A stretch of 64,000 nt of DNA from assembly GCF_007827795.1 (NCBI RefSeq), contig NZ_VITI01000004.1:1-64000 (forward strand), given 5' to 3'. The position numbers and the translations under genes are program-made. The DNA comes from Azospirillum brasilense. GTDB taxonomy: Bacteria; Pseudomonadota; Alphaproteobacteria; Azospirillales; Azospirillaceae. Shown piece after piece: positions 38,782 through 50,057 of the stretch; position 1 is the first letter of the stretch, and every line of letters begins with the position of its first letter. The notes under the pieces were generated by a model, which was not told the DNA's origin, searched no databases, and worked only from the letters and a program-made list of their open reading frames with translations.

Positions 38782-38933
38782 GGGACCCTGCTCCTTGGAT
38801 TGGTTTTGCGCTCCCAGATACAAGACTATATAGCCGGTGGATCGGGCGTCGTCATCGCCCCCACCCACCGGCCAATCGACGAATCCGGCGTGCGGCGACA
38901 TACCCAAGAGGGAAGCGGAAGGCAAGATTCCCC

Positions 38934-39713
38934 ATGTGCAGCGTGATCCTCCTGCGACGACCGGACGCAACATGGCCCCTGATCCTGGGCGCCAACCGCG
39001 ACGAAATGGCCGGACGGCCCTGGACGGCGCCGGCGCGCCACTGGCCCGACCGCCCCAACGTGGTCGCCGGGCTGGACGAGCTGGCCGGCGGCTCCTGGCT
39101 GGGCCTGAACGACGAGGGCGTCGTCGCCGCCGTGCTGAACCGCATGGGCACGCTGGGGCCGGAGGCCGGCAAGCGGTCGCGCGGCGAGCTGGTGCTCGAC
39201 GCGCTGGATTTCGCCGACGCGGCGGAGGCGGCGCTGGCCATGGCGCAGCTCGACACGCGGGCCTACCGCCCCTTCAACCTGCTGATCGCCGACAACCGCG
39301 ACGCCCGGCTGCTCGTCCATCGCGGCCCCTCCGCCCGCAACCGCCCGGAGGTGATCGAGATCCCCGAAGGCGTGCACATGATCACCGCCAGCGATCTGGA
39401 CGACGTGGCGGCGGACCCGCGGCAGGCCCAGTATCTTCCCCTCTTCCAGCACACAGCACCGCCCGACCCGGAACGGGGCGAGGCCGGGGATCTGTGGGGC
39501 GGCTGGCCGGAATTGCTGGCGAGCCGCATCTGGGACGACGGCGCGCGGGGCGAACGCGGGGCGATGAACTTCCTGCTGCCCACCGGCTTCGGCACGGTGT
39601 CGAGCGCGCTGATCGCCCTGCCCGCCGTGGAGCGCCCGGACCTGGACCCGGTCTGGCACTTCGCCGCCGGCCGTCCTCACGAGGCGCCATGGCAGCCCGT
39701 CTCCTTGGGGTGA
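38934..39713 (+). CDS. NRDE (TANGO2-like) family protein
   Basis: A 259-aa protein of the NRDE family, named after the motif seen here as [14 protein letters not shown], with MCSVILL at the very N-terminus and [19 protein letters not shown] after it. This suggests an Ntn-hydrolase-like fold with an N-terminal cysteine nucleophile (Cys2). Eukaryotic TANGO2 has been connected to heme or lipid handling; bacterial function is unknown. It is divergent from the DUF1476 gene and 115 nt ahead of purC. Confidence 0.85.
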   Translation: MCSVILLRRPDATWPLILGANRDEMAGRPWTAPARHWPDRPNVVAGLDELAGGSWLGLNDEGVVAAVLNRMGTLGPEAGKRSRGELVLDALDFADAAEAALAMAQLDTRAYRPFNLLIADNRDARLLVHRGPSARNRPEVIEIPEGVHMITASDLDDVAADPRQAQYLPLFQHTAPPDPERGEAGDLWGGWPELLASRIWDDGARGERGAMNFLLPTGFGTVSSALIALPAVERPDLDPVWHFAAGRPHEAPWQPVSLG

Positions 39714-39828
39714 GGCGGTGGCGGACCCCGCGCATTGTGTTCCCTGGGCCAGCTTGCTATATCACTTGTGCATATCCCCTGGACCGGTCACCCGTCGGCC
39801 CGGGCTACACGTTTTTGGACGATCTCTC

Positions 39829-40593
39829 ATGACACGACGTCGGCGCATCTACGAAGGCAAGGCGAAGGTCCTGTTCGAAGGTCCGGAGCCGGGCACGCTG
39901 GTGCAGTACTTCAAGGACGACGCGACCGCCTTCAACAACCAGAAGAAGGGCATCATCACCGGCAAGGGGGTGCTGAACAACCGCATCTCCGAGTATCTGA
40001 TGAGCCGTTTGTCGGAAATCGGCGTGCCGACGCACTTCGTGCGCCGCCTGAACATGCGCGAGCAGCTGGTTCGCGAGGTCGAGATCATCCCCATCGAGCT
40101 GGTCGTGCGCAACACCGCCGCCGGCTCGCTGTCCAAGCGCTTCGGCATCCCCGAGGGGACCCCGCTGCCGCGCTCGATCATCGAGTATTATTACAAGTCC
40201 GACGAGCTGAACAATCCCATGGTCACCGAGGAGCACATCACGGCCTTCGGCTGGGCGGCTCCGCAGGACCTCGACGACATGGTGGCGCTGTCGCTCCGCG
40301 TGAACGACTATCTGTCGGGCCTCTTCCTCGGCATCGGCCTGCGGCTGGTGGACTTCAAGCTGGAGTTCGGCCGGCTGTGGGAGAACGAGGAGATGCGCAT
40401 CGTCCTCGCCGACGAGATCAGCCCCGACAACTGCCGCCTGTGGGACATCAAGACCAACGAGAAGCTGGACAAGGACCGCTTCCGCCAGGACCTCGGTCAG
40501 GTCGAGGAGGCCTACCAGGAGGTCGCCCGGCGCCTCGGCATCCTGCCCGAAGGCGGCCCGGTGGACGTCAAGGGTCCCAAGACGGTTCAGTAA
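39829..40593 (+). CDS. purC: Phosphoribosylaminoimidazole-succinocarboxamide synthase
   Basis: SAICAR synthetase of 254 aa, joining aspartate to CAIR. Key blocks are [71 protein letters not shown] and the [13 protein letters not shown] motif. Start chosen at the ATG just before [11 protein letters not shown]; the longer frame upstream lacks family residues. It is followed 49 nt later by purS. Confidence 0.96.
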   Translation: MTRRRRIYEGKAKVLFEGPEPGTLVQYFKDDATAFNNQKKGIITGKGVLNNRISEYLMSRLSEIGVPTHFVRRLNMREQLVREVEIIPIELVVRNTAAGSLSKRFGIPEGTPLPRSIIEYYYKSDELNNPMVTEEHITAFGWAAPQDLDDMVALSLRVNDYLSGLFLGIGLRLVDFKLEFGRLWENEEMRIVLADEISPDNCRLWDIKTNEKLDKDRFRQDLGQVEEAYQEVARRLGILPEGGPVDVKGPKTVQ

Positions 40594-40642
40594 CCCCCTT
40601 TTATCCCCTACCCATCAGCACCATCAAGCGAGCGGACATCCG

Positions 40643-40885
40643 ATGAAGGCGAAGGTTCACGTCACCCTCAAGCGCGGCGTTCTCGACCCCCAGGGCAAGG
40701 CCATCGCGCACGCGCTGCACACGCTGGGCTTCGACGGCGTCGAGGATGTCCGCGCCGGCAAGGTCATCGAGCTTCAGCTCAAGAGCACCGACGAGGCCGC
40801 CGCCCGCAAGGAGGTCGAGGCCATGTGCACCAAGCTGCTGGCCAACACCGTGATCGAAGACTACGCGATCGAGCTGGTGGCCTGA
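40643..40885 (+). CDS. purS: FGAM synthase subunit PurS
   Basis: An 80-aa subunit of the three-part formylglycinamidine ribonucleotide synthase, which helps ammonia pass from PurQ to PurL. The sequence is typical: KVHVTLKRGVLDPQGKAIAH, LGFDGVEDVRAGKVIEL, and ANTVIEDYAIEL at the end. A strong terminator follows at 40930. In related genomes purQ usually comes next, but here it lies 3.7 kb further on. Confidence 0.96.
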   Translation: MKAKVHVTLKRGVLDPQGKAIAHALHTLGFDGVEDVRAGKVIELQLKSTDEAAARKEVEAMCTKLLANTVIEDYAIELVA

Positions 40886-40929
40886 GAGTTGGTGGCCTGA
40901 GGCCGCCTCCGCTCAATCCTGCCTGTCGG

Positions 40930-40968
40930 AAAATGGGGGATGCGCAACCGCTGCGCATCCCCCATTTT
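40930..40968. terminator. Strong hairpin terminator after purS
   Basis: A perfect 17-bp stem, AAAATGGGGGATGCGCA and its complement, closes a 5-nt loop. The TTTT at the end and AAAA at the front let it work in both directions. It ends the purC-purS transcript 45 nt after purS and lies only 10 nt before the next start codon. Confidence 0.88.
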
Positions 40969-40977
40969 CGTTCGGCC

Positions 40978-41613
40978 ATGTCCATCAACCACCTCTCCGC
41001 GCTCGATCCTATCTTCGCCGAGTCCCTGCGCGTCGGCGGCCCGACGGTGCGCGACTTCCGCCGCCCGGACGGCTTCTCCGGCCTGCTCTGCCTGATCATC
41101 GAGCAGCAGCTCTCCACCACGGTCGCCGCGGCGCTGTGGGCCAAGCTCCAGGCCATGGTCGGGGTGGTGACGCCCGACGCCATCCTGGCCCTGCCCGACG
41201 AGGACCTGCGGGCCTGCGGCCTATCGCGCCAGAAGATCGGCTACGCCCGCGGGCTGGCCCGGACCGTCGCGGACGGCCAACTCGATTTCGACGCCATCCA
41301 CAAAATGGACGACGAGGAGGCCATCGCGGCGCTGATTGCGCTGAAGGGCATCGGGCGCTGGACCGCCGAAATCTACCTGATGATGGCGCTCGGTCGGCCG
41401 GACATCTGGCCGGTCGGCGATCTGGCCATCAAGCTCGGCGTGCAGCGGCTGAAGGGCTGGGCGGAGAAGCCGACCCAGGCGCAGCTCCTCGCCGTCGCCG
41501 AGCCCTGGCGCCCGCACCGCAGCCTCGCCGCCCAGCTCGTCTGGCACCATTACGTGGCCCTGCAGGAGCAGGCCAGAGCCTCGAAGCCGCCCAAAGGGAA
41601 GAAGACACCGTGA
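40978..41613 (+). CDS. DNA-3-methyladenine glycosylase II-like protein
   Basis: A 211-aa HhH-GPD base-excision glycosylase of the AlkA type. The helix-hairpin-helix LIALKGIGRWTAEIYLMMAL is followed by RPDIWPVGDLAIKLG, where the Asp of VGDLA is the expected catalytic residue; CLIIEQQLSTTVAAALWAKL matches the family's N-terminal block. It removes alkylated bases. Its stop overlaps the GTG start of the MOSC gene by four bases, so both are coupled. The pair appears inserted into the purine cluster. Confidence 0.88.
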   Translation: MSINHLSALDPIFAESLRVGGPTVRDFRRPDGFSGLLCLIIEQQLSTTVAAALWAKLQAMVGVVTPDAILALPDEDLRACGLSRQKIGYARGLARTVADGQLDFDAIHKMDDEEAIAALIALKGIGRWTAEIYLMMALGRPDIWPVGDLAIKLGVQRLKGWAEKPTQAQLLAVAEPWRPHRSLAAQLVWHHYVALQEQARASKPPKGKKTP

Positions 41614-42299
41614 CCGAGACCACTATCACCGCCGTCCTCGTCGGCAAGGTCGCCGCCTTCGGCCCGCCGGGGCGGACCAGCGCCATCGCCAAGCTCCCGG
41701 TGGACGGCCCGCGCGCGGTCGGCCCCGAGGGCTTTCTGGACGACGAGCAGGCCGACCGCCGCGTCCATGGCGGGCCGGACAAGGCCATCCACCATTACCC
41801 GCTGGACCACCACCCGGCGTGGCGGGACGAGCTGGGCGGGGAGGTGCCGCTGCTCGGCCAGCCCGGCGCCTTCGGCGAGAACCTCGCCACGCTGGGCCTG
41901 ACCGAGGCCGACGTCTGCGTCGGCGACCGCTTCCGCGCCGGCACCGCCCTGCTGGAGGTTGCCCAGGCCCGCCAGCCCTGCTGGAAGCTCAACCACCGCT
42001 TCGCCGTGCCCGACATGGCCAGGCGCGTCCAGACCACCGGGCGCACCGGCTGGTACTACCGAGTGCCGGAACCCGGCCGTATCGGCCCCGGCGACCGGCT
42101 GACCCTGGTCGAGCGCCCCTACCCGCAATGGACGCTCGCCCGGCTGCTGCACGTCCTCTACGTGGACACGCTGAACCGCGAGGCACTGGCGGAGATGGCC
42201 GCCTTGCCGGTGTTGGCCCAGACTTGGCGCACGCTGGCCGAACGCCGGCTGGCTCAGGGCGTCGAGGACTGGAACAAGCGCCTGAACGGCGGCGACTGA
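41610..42299 (+). CDS. MOSC domain protein, YiiM-like
   Basis: A 229-aa MOSC protein with the features of YiiM: DRRVHGGPDKAIHHYPLDHH, FGENLATLGLTEADVCVGDR, and VAQARQPCWKLNHRF with the conserved cysteine that binds the molybdenum cofactor. YiiM-type enzymes reduce N-hydroxylated bases such as 6-hydroxylaminopurine. Coupling to a base-repair glycosylase by a GTGA overlap fits a role in handling damaged purines; that link is inference. Confidence 0.85.
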   Translation: MTETTITAVLVGKVAAFGPPGRTSAIAKLPVDGPRAVGPEGFLDDEQADRRVHGGPDKAIHHYPLDHHPAWRDELGGEVPLLGQPGAFGENLATLGLTEADVCVGDRFRAGTALLEVAQARQPCWKLNHRFAVPDMARRVQTTGRTGWYYRVPEPGRIGPGDRLTLVERPYPQWTLARLLHVLYVDTLNREALAEMAALPVLAQTWRTLAERRLAQGVEDWNKRLNGGD

Positions 42300-42302
42300 C
42301 GA

Positions 42303-43478
42303 CTATCGGCGGCTGGTCGCCCACAGCACTCCCGCCGCGCCCACCGCCACCAGCGCCAGGACGGCGGACAGCAGAAGCGCCGCCGTCTCCCCCGCCCGCT
42401 CGATGATGACCGCGTAGCCCATCGGCGCCAGGGCGGCGGCGTAGAAGCTCGGCACCAGCAGCCGCCCGACCGTCCGGCCGTAGCTTTGCGGGTCGAACAG
42501 CACCAGCGGCAGCGTGCCGCGCACGATCGTCGCCAGCCCGGCCCCCGCTCCGAACAGCAGGGAGAAGGCGACGCCGGCGGCCAGCGCCTCGCCGCTCCAC
42601 AAGCCGATCAGGAAGCCGGGCAGCAGCAGGCCGCAGGCGAGCAACGCCAGGGCGGTGGGGTGCAGGCGGGACCCCGACAGCACCTCGCACAGCCGGGCCG
42701 AGGACTGGCCGACGCCGCGCACCGTGGAAATCCACACCGCCGCCGCGGGCGCCGCCCCCAGCCCGACCAGGATGCCGATCATGTGCGCCGACATCGCCGA
42801 GGTCAGCACCCCCACCGCCGTGGTCATCAGCATGTAGAACAGCGGCGCCACCCAGTTCCGCCGCCGCGGGTCCACCGTCCCGGCGGCCTCCGTTCCAGCG
42901 GAAATCGCCGGGCGCACATAGCGGTCGGACGGAATGGCCGCGTGCAGCGGGATGGTCAGAAGCGCGATGACGGCGTAGGCGACCAGCGCGCCGCGCCAGC
43001 CCCAGGCGTCGGCCATCGCCTGCCCCACCGGCCACAGCACGGTGGAGGCCAGCCCGCCCAGCAGCGTGATCTGCGAGATCGGCACCCGCGCCAGCGGGCC
43101 GCCCAGCCGGGCCAGGGCGGCGAAGGCCGCCTCGTACAGGCTCGCCCGCATCGCCAGCCCCAGGACCAGCCAGGACGCGTAGTAGCTCACCAGCCCGGTG
43201 GAGGAGGCCAGCCCCAGGCAGCCCGCCGCCGTCAGCAGCGAGCCGATGACCATCACCGGCCGCCCGCCCCAGCGGTCGATGGCCCGCCCGACGCTGCCCG
43301 ACACCACCCCCATGACCAGCAGCGCCGCCGTGAAGCCGCCGAAGGCCACCGGCAGGCTCAGGCCCAGGTCGGCGGCCATGGGATTCCCGAAGATGGCGAT
43401 CAGATAATAGGAAATCCCCCAGCACAGCAGCTGCGAGACGCCAAGGAACCAGACCAGCCGGCGGGTGATGTGCGACAT
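42303..43478 (-). CDS. MFS transporter
   Basis: A 391-aa major facilitator superfamily protein with about 12 membrane helices, from LVWFLGVSQLLCWGISYYLI to the final SAVLALVAVGAAGVLWATSRR. The loop-2/3 signature is recognisable as GRAIDRWGGRPVMVIGS. The substrate is unknown. It is divergent from a LysR gene across 101 bp, so LysR control is likely. It converges with the MOSC gene, only 3 nt apart. Confidence 0.88.
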   Translation of the reverse strand: MSHITRRLVWFLGVSQLLCWGISYYLIAIFGNPMAADLGLSLPVAFGGFTAALLVMGVVSGSVGRAIDRWGGRPVMVIGSLLTAAGCLGLASSTGLVSYYASWLVLGLAMRASLYEAAFAALARLGGPLARVPISQITLLGGLASTVLWPVGQAMADAWGWRGALVAYAVIALLTIPLHAAIPSDRYVRPAISAGTEAAGTVDPRRRNWVAPLFYMLMTTAVGVLTSAMSAHMIGILVGLGAAPAAAVWISTVRGVGQSSARLCEVLSGSRLHPTALALLACGLLLPGFLIGLWSGEALAAGVAFSLLFGAGAGLATIVRGTLPLVLFDPQSYGRTVGRLLVPSFYAAALAPMGYAVIIERAGETAALLLSAVLALVAVGAAGVLWATSRR

Positions 43479-43579
43479 GACGGACCAGGGGACGACGGAA
43501 AACGGCAGGCACCCTAGCCAGCCGGTCGGACACCGACAAACGACTTGTCTTCCGCCGACCGGTGAGAAAAACTCAACGG

Positions 43580-44476
43580 ATGTCCTCCCGCTTCCCGCCG
43601 CTGAACGCCCTGCGGGCCTTCGTCGCCGCCGCCCGCCATTCCAGCTTCCGCCTCGCCGCGGAGGAGCTGAACGTCACCCCCGGCGCGGTCAGCCGCCAGA
43701 TCCGCAGCCTGGAACTCTTCCTCGGCATCGCGCTGTTCGACCGCAGCCAGCGGCAGGTCCGGCTGACCGAGGCCGGGGCGCGCTACTTCACCCGCATCGC
43801 CGACCTGTTCACCGAGATCCAACAGGCGACCGACACGCTGCTCGACGGCGACGGGCGGCGGACGCTGCGGGTGGACTGCATCCCGACCTTCGCCATGCAC
43901 TGGCTGCTGCCGCGCCTGCCCCTCTTCCAGCAGCGCTTTCCGGAGCTGGCGGTGTCGCTGTCCACCGCCCCCGGCCCGATCGACATCGGCCGTCCCTTCG
44001 ATTACGCCATCCGCCGCGACCCCACCCATTTCGCCGGGCTGAAGCCGCTGCCCCTGATGCGCGAGCATTGCGTGCCGGTGTGCAGCCCGTCCCTGCCGGG
44101 GCTGGAAACGCTGCGCAGCCCCGCCGACCTGACCCGCCGGACGGTCATCACCATCCGCGCCCGCGCCGACCTGCTGCCGGCCTGGAGCACGGCGCACGGG
44201 CTGGAGCTGGACGCCTTCCGCAGCCGCATGGAGGTCGACCACACCTACTTCGCCATCCAGGCGGCGGAAGACGGGCTGGGCGTCGCCATCGTGCCTCGGC
44301 TGTTCGTGGAACGCCCGCTGGAGACCGGCCGGCTGACCGCGCCGCTGGGGGCCGAGGGGGTGGTGTCCGGTCACTATTACCTGCTGGAAAGCCGCCAGCG
44401 CGGCCACACCGAGGCGCCCGCCTTCCCCGATTGGCTGCGCGAACAGGCCGCCGGCGCGTCAACGCAGGGCCGATAA
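43580..44476 (+). CDS. LysR-family transcriptional regulator, GcvA-like
   Basis: A 298-aa LysR regulator. The N-terminal winged helix-turn-helix is PPLNALRAFVAAARHSSFRL followed by AAEELNVTPGAVSRQIRSLE and LFDRSQRQVRLTEAG, with the GcvA-like opening. The effector-binding domain follows (LRVDCIPTFAMHWLLPRLPL, MEVDHTYFAIQAAEDGLGVA). Start at ATG 43580 (MSSRFPPLNALR) is favoured over 43562. It likely controls the divergent MFS transporter. Confidence 0.9.
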   Translation: MSSRFPPLNALRAFVAAARHSSFRLAAEELNVTPGAVSRQIRSLELFLGIALFDRSQRQVRLTEAGARYFTRIADLFTEIQQATDTLLDGDGRRTLRVDCIPTFAMHWLLPRLPLFQQRFPELAVSLSTAPGPIDIGRPFDYAIRRDPTHFAGLKPLPLMREHCVPVCSPSLPGLETLRSPADLTRRTVITIRARADLLPAWSTAHGLELDAFRSRMEVDHTYFAIQAAEDGLGVAIVPRLFVERPLETGRLTAPLGAEGVVSGHYYLLESRQRGHTEAPAFPDWLREQAAGASTQGR

Positions 44477-44575
44477 GGGAGAATGGCGGGGTCCTTGCCC
44501 TTGCTTTGGCGGGGCGGGGCCTTTAGTGTCCGGCCTCGAACCGTTCCCCCCACGACGCCGGATTTTCCAAGCCCC

Positions 44576-45261
44576 ATGAAGGCCGCCGTCATCGTTTTCC
44601 CCGGCTCCAACCGCGAACGCGACGCCGTCGCCGCGCTGGAGGCCGCCAGCGGAACCAAGCCGCATCTGGTCTGGCACCGCGACACCGAACTGCCCAAGGT
44701 CGATCTGATCCTCGTGCCGGGCGGCTTCTCCTATGGCGACTATCTGCGCTCCGGCGCCATGGCGGCGCACTCGCCGATCATGCGCGAGGTCAAGGCGCGG
44801 GCCGATCAGGGCGTGCGGGTGCTCGGCATCTGCAACGGCTTCCAGATCATCACCGAGGCGGGGCTGCTGCCCGGCGCGCTGATGCGCAACGCCAAGCTGA
44901 AGTTCATCTGCCGCACCGTGCATCTGCGGGTGGAGAACACGGACAGCCCCTTCACGGCCAAGTACCGCAAGGGCCAGATCGTCCGCTACCCCGTGGCGCA
45001 CGGCGACGGCAACTACTGGACCGACGCCGAGACGGTGAAGCGGCTGGACGGCGAGGGCCAAGTGGCCTTCCGCTACGTCAGCGATGAGGGCCGCGACGAT
45101 CCGCTGTGGAACCCGAACGGTTCGCTGGACGGTATCGCCGGCATCTTCAACGCCAAGCGCACCGTGCTTGGCCTGATGCCGCACCCCGAGGACGCGGTGT
45201 CCGCCTTCCATGGCAACACCGACGGCAAGCCCATGTTCGATGGTCTGGTGGAGGCCCTGTC

Positions 45262-45265
<4 letters not shown>
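44576..45265 (+). CDS. purQ: FGAM synthase glutaminase subunit PurQ
   Basis: The glutamine amidotransferase subunit (229 aa) supplying ammonia to PurL. Class I motifs are present: [39 protein letters not shown] with the nucleophile cysteine, and [10 protein letters not shown] with the catalytic histidine. Start ATG is where family similarity begins ([16 protein letters not shown]). It overlaps the GTG of purL by four bases, giving translational coupling. Confidence 0.97.
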
Positions 45266-47478
<2,213 letters not shown>

Positions 47479-47507
47479 TCGGACGCGGTTGAGGGTTCGA
47501 AGAACGG

Positions 47508-47533
47508 AAGGCCGGGCCATCGCCCGGCCTTTT
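47508..47533 (+). terminator. Terminator after purL
   Basis: A perfect 10-bp stem (AAGGCCGGGC / GCCCGGCCTT) with a CATC loop is followed by TTCG. It ends the purQ-purL transcript 30 nt after the purL stop. Confidence 0.85.
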
Positions 47534-47559
47534 CGTTTTGGGGCGGAGCCTTGCCCCCA

Positions 47560-47640
47560 CCCTTCCCACGGCTTCGCCGCGGGCCCCTTCCCTCCCCCGC
47601 CCAGCGGGGGAGGGTTAGGGTAGGGCCAAGAGCTCCAACA
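47560..47640. repeat. REP-like module, second copy
   Basis: Bases 47560-47601 repeat 38352-38393 exactly, followed by GCGGGGGAGGGTTAGGGTAGGG, which matches the tail of the other copy with small changes. It folds into CCTCCCCCGC...GCGGGGGAGG hairpins. Intergenic, between purL and bolA. Confidence 0.7.
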
Positions 47641-47750
47641 CCACCAAACCCTTCGCACCGCGGAATGTCGTCGCTTCTCCGGTGACAAACCCGGCCGCTC
47701 CGCCTAATTATACGGGCAGTGCCCGCATGGGCAGGGATTGACGGAACAGG

Positions 47751-47999
47751 ATGACGGCCATGGCGATGGAAGCCGCGGTGATCGAGAAGCTCATCAGGGA
47801 AGGCATCCCGGACGCGACGGTGGAGATCGCCGACCTGCGCGGCGACGGCGACCATTACGCCGCGCTGGTCACCTCCGCCGCCTTCAAGGGCAAGTCGCGC
47901 GTGCAGCAGCACCAGATGGTCTACGCTGCCCTCCAGGGCAGGATGGGCGGGGAACTGCACGCCCTGGCCCTGACCACCGCCGTGCCGGAAGGCGTGTAG
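47751..47999 (+). CDS. BolA family protein
   Basis: An 82-aa BolA/IbaG-type protein: AVIEKLIREGIPDATVEIAD, HYAALVTSAAFKGKSRVQQH, and QMVYAALQGRMGGELHALAL with the family's conserved C-terminal histidine. BolA proteins pair with monothiol glutaredoxins to handle iron-sulfur clusters, matching the grxD gene 47 nt downstream. An alternative ATG lies nine bases later. Confidence 0.93.
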   Translation: MTAMAMEAAVIEKLIREGIPDATVEIADLRGDGDHYAALVTSAAFKGKSRVQQHQMVYAALQGRMGGELHALALTTAVPEGV

Positions 48000-48046
48000 G
48001 ACGGCATCCCCCAAGACACGATGACATCGTAAGAAGGCCGAGAGAC

Positions 48047-48388
48047 ATGGTTGACCAGAACGTCAAGGATCGCATCGAGCAGGACATCAAGGGCAACGAT
48101 GTCGTGCTGTACATGAAGGGTACGCCCGTCTTCCCGCAGTGCGGCTTCTCCGCCGCCGTCGTCCAGGTGCTCAGCACCGTCGGCGTGAAGTTCAAGGGCG
48201 TGAACATCCTGGAGGACCCGGGCCTGCGCCAGGGGCTGAAGGACTACTCGAACTGGCCGACCTTCCCGCAGCTCTACGTCAAGGGCGAGCTGGTCGGCGG
48301 CTGCGACATCGTGCGCGAGATGTACGAGTCGGGCGAGCTGCAGTCGCTGCTGGCCGACAAGGGCGTCGCGACGGGCGCCAACGCCTGA
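48047..48388 (+). CDS. grxD: Monothiol glutaredoxin, Grx4 type
   Basis: A 113-aa monothiol glutaredoxin carrying iron-sulfur clusters. It begins MVDQNVKDRIEQDIKGNDVV and has the motif KGTPVFPQCGFSAAVVQVL with the single active cysteine (CGFS), then NWPTFPQLYVKGELVGGCDI and MYESGELQSLL. The bolA-grxD pair is a well known iron-sulfur partnership. A terminator follows directly. Confidence 0.96.
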   Translation: MVDQNVKDRIEQDIKGNDVVLYMKGTPVFPQCGFSAAVVQVLSTVGVKFKGVNILEDPGLRQGLKDYSNWPTFPQLYVKGELVGGCDIVREMYESGELQSLLADKGVATGANA

Positions 48389-48416
48389 TCGGTACTCCTT
48401 GCCGAAGGTGTGTGAC

Positions 48417-48446
48417 AAAGGGCTCCGCCACCGCGGGGCCCTTTTC
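48417..48446 (+). terminator. Terminator after grxD
   Basis: The stem AAAGGGC / GCCCTTT surrounds a GC-rich loop with further pairing (TCCGC...GCGG) and is followed by TCC after four T residues. It ends 58 nt after the grxD stop. Confidence 0.7.
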
Positions 48447-48530
48447 CTTTGGCGGAACCGGCGCCGGGCGGCCCTTGTTTTTCCATCGATGAATCCGTGG
48501 AGGTGTCGGCACGGAAAAGGAGGCCCGGTC

Positions 48531-48965
48531 ATGGACAGGCGCGTGTTTCCAGCGGCGGCGCTGCTGGCTCTGATGTCTCTTCCCGCTCAGGCGCAGGGCC
48601 AGGACGGAACGATCACGAAGCAGGAACGGCTGACCGCCTGCCGGGACGAGGTGTCCCGCTTCTCCGACCTGTTCCTGGGCGACAAGGTGGTGGCCGGCGG
48701 GCGCAACCACACCGCCCTGACCGGCGAGCAGAAAGATCGGCTGCGCGGCCTGCTGGGCGAGGCGCGGTCCGCCGCCGGCAAGGGCGACCCGGACGGCTGC
48801 GTGACCCGGCTGCGCGAGGCCCGCGCGCTGGTCCGGAACGAGGGCGTCGGCACCAACGTCCCGATCGGCCGGGGCTCGTCGGGGTCGTCGGGGTCAATGC
48901 CACGCAACAGCGCCCCCACCGGCAGCGGAAGCGGAAGCGGCACCGCAGGCGGCGGAGGGGGCTGA
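48531..48965 (+). CDS. Small secreted hypothetical protein
   Basis: A 144-aa exported protein. A signal peptide (MDRRVFPAAALLALMSLPAQ, likely cleaved after AQA) precedes a helical body with two cysteines (LTACRDEV, DGCVTRL), then a serine/glycine-rich tail, GSSGSSGSMPRNSAP through a run of glycines. ATG follows AAAAGGAGG by 7 nt. I know no family; it could be a periplasmic protein with a disulfide. Confidence 0.7.
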   Translation: MDRRVFPAAALLALMSLPAQAQGQDGTITKQERLTACRDEVSRFSDLFLGDKVVAGGRNHTALTGEQKDRLRGLLGEARSAAGKGDPDGCVTRLREARALVRNEGVGTNVPIGRGSSGSSGSMPRNSAPTGSGSGSGTAGGGGG

Positions 48966-49065
48966 GCGGGAAAACCCCCGCGGGAACTGCGGCATTCCCG
49001 GCGCGCAGTGCGGGCATGAGGGGGCGTTCCTATCGCCCATTTCTTGGGCATGGTAAAGGGGAGTC

Positions 49066-50040
49066 ATGGCCCAGACTCCCTCCCCCTCCTTGCCGCAGGC
49101 CGACGGGCGCAACCCCGCCACCCTGGGCTTCGCCGCCGCCCTGACCGCCTTCCTGATCTGGGGTGGGCTGGCGCCGGTCTTCTTCAAGCAGCTTGGCAAC
49201 GTCGGGGCGGTGGAGGTCGTCGCCCACCGGGTGCTGTGGACCGTGGTGCTGGTCGGGCTGTGGCTGGTGCCGACGCGCGGCCTGTCCGGCATCCTGCGCG
49301 GGGTGGGGAGCTGGCGGCGGCTGGGCATCTTCCTGGTGACGACCGCGCTGATCGGCAGCAACTGGACCATCTTCATCTGGGCCGTGAACAACGGCCATAT
49401 GGTCCAATCGAGTCTCGGCTATTACATCAACCCGATCATCAACGTCCTGCTGGGCATCGCCTTCCTTCAGGAGCGGCTGTCGAAGCGGCAGGGCGTGGCG
49501 GTCCTGATCGCGGCGGCGGGCGTGCTGAGCCTCGTCCTGTCCTACGGGGAGGTTCCCTGGGTGGCGCTGTCGCTGGCCTTGACCTTCGGCGTTTACGCGC
49601 TGGTCCGCAAGAAGGCGGCCATCGACCCGCTGATCGGGCTGTTGGTGGAAACGGTGCTGCTGGTGCCGCCGGCCATCGCCTATCTGCTGTGGCTGAACGC
49701 CCAGGGCCTGGGGAGTTTCGGCGCGCACGGGCTGGGCACCGACCTGCTGATCATCCTGACCGGCCCGGTGACCGCCATCCCGCTGGTGCTGTTCATGGTC
49801 GGCGCCGCCCGGCTGAAGCTGTCGACCATCGGCATCCTGCAATACATCAGCCCGACCGGGCAGCTCCTGCTGGGTGTCGCGGTCTATGGCGAGGCCTTCA
49901 CCTCCTCGCACCTGCTGGCCTTCGGCTGCATCTGGGTGGCCCTGGCGCTCTATTCGGCGGACGCGCTGTTCACCCACCGGGCCGCCCGCGCCGAGGCCCG
50001 CGCGGAGCAGGCCCGTGCCGCCGCCTGCCGCGCCGATTGA
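49066..50040 (+). CDS. rarD: RarD/EamA-family transporter
   Basis: A 324-aa DMT-superfamily membrane protein with ten helices, from AALTAFLIWGGLAPVFFKQL onward. RarD features: VVAHRVLWTVVLVGLWLVP, TTALIGSNWTIFIWAVNNGH, SSLGYYINPIINVLLGIAFL with the paired second half (GILQYISPTGQLLLGVAVYG). Its substrate is unknown. The name comes from chloramphenicol-sensitivity work. It converges with the TetR gene, 17 nt apart. Confidence 0.92.
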   Translation: MAQTPSPSLPQADGRNPATLGFAAALTAFLIWGGLAPVFFKQLGNVGAVEVVAHRVLWTVVLVGLWLVPTRGLSGILRGVGSWRRLGIFLVTTALIGSNWTIFIWAVNNGHMVQSSLGYYINPIINVLLGIAFLQERLSKRQGVAVLIAAAGVLSLVLSYGEVPWVALSLALTFGVYALVRKKAAIDPLIGLLVETVLLVPPAIAYLLWLNAQGLGSFGAHGLGTDLLIILTGPVTAIPLVLFMVGAARLKLSTIGILQYISPTGQLLLGVAVYGEAFTSSHLLAFGCIWVALALYSADALFTHRAARAEARAEQARAAACRAD

Positions 50041-50057
50041 TGGCGGATTGAGGTGGC

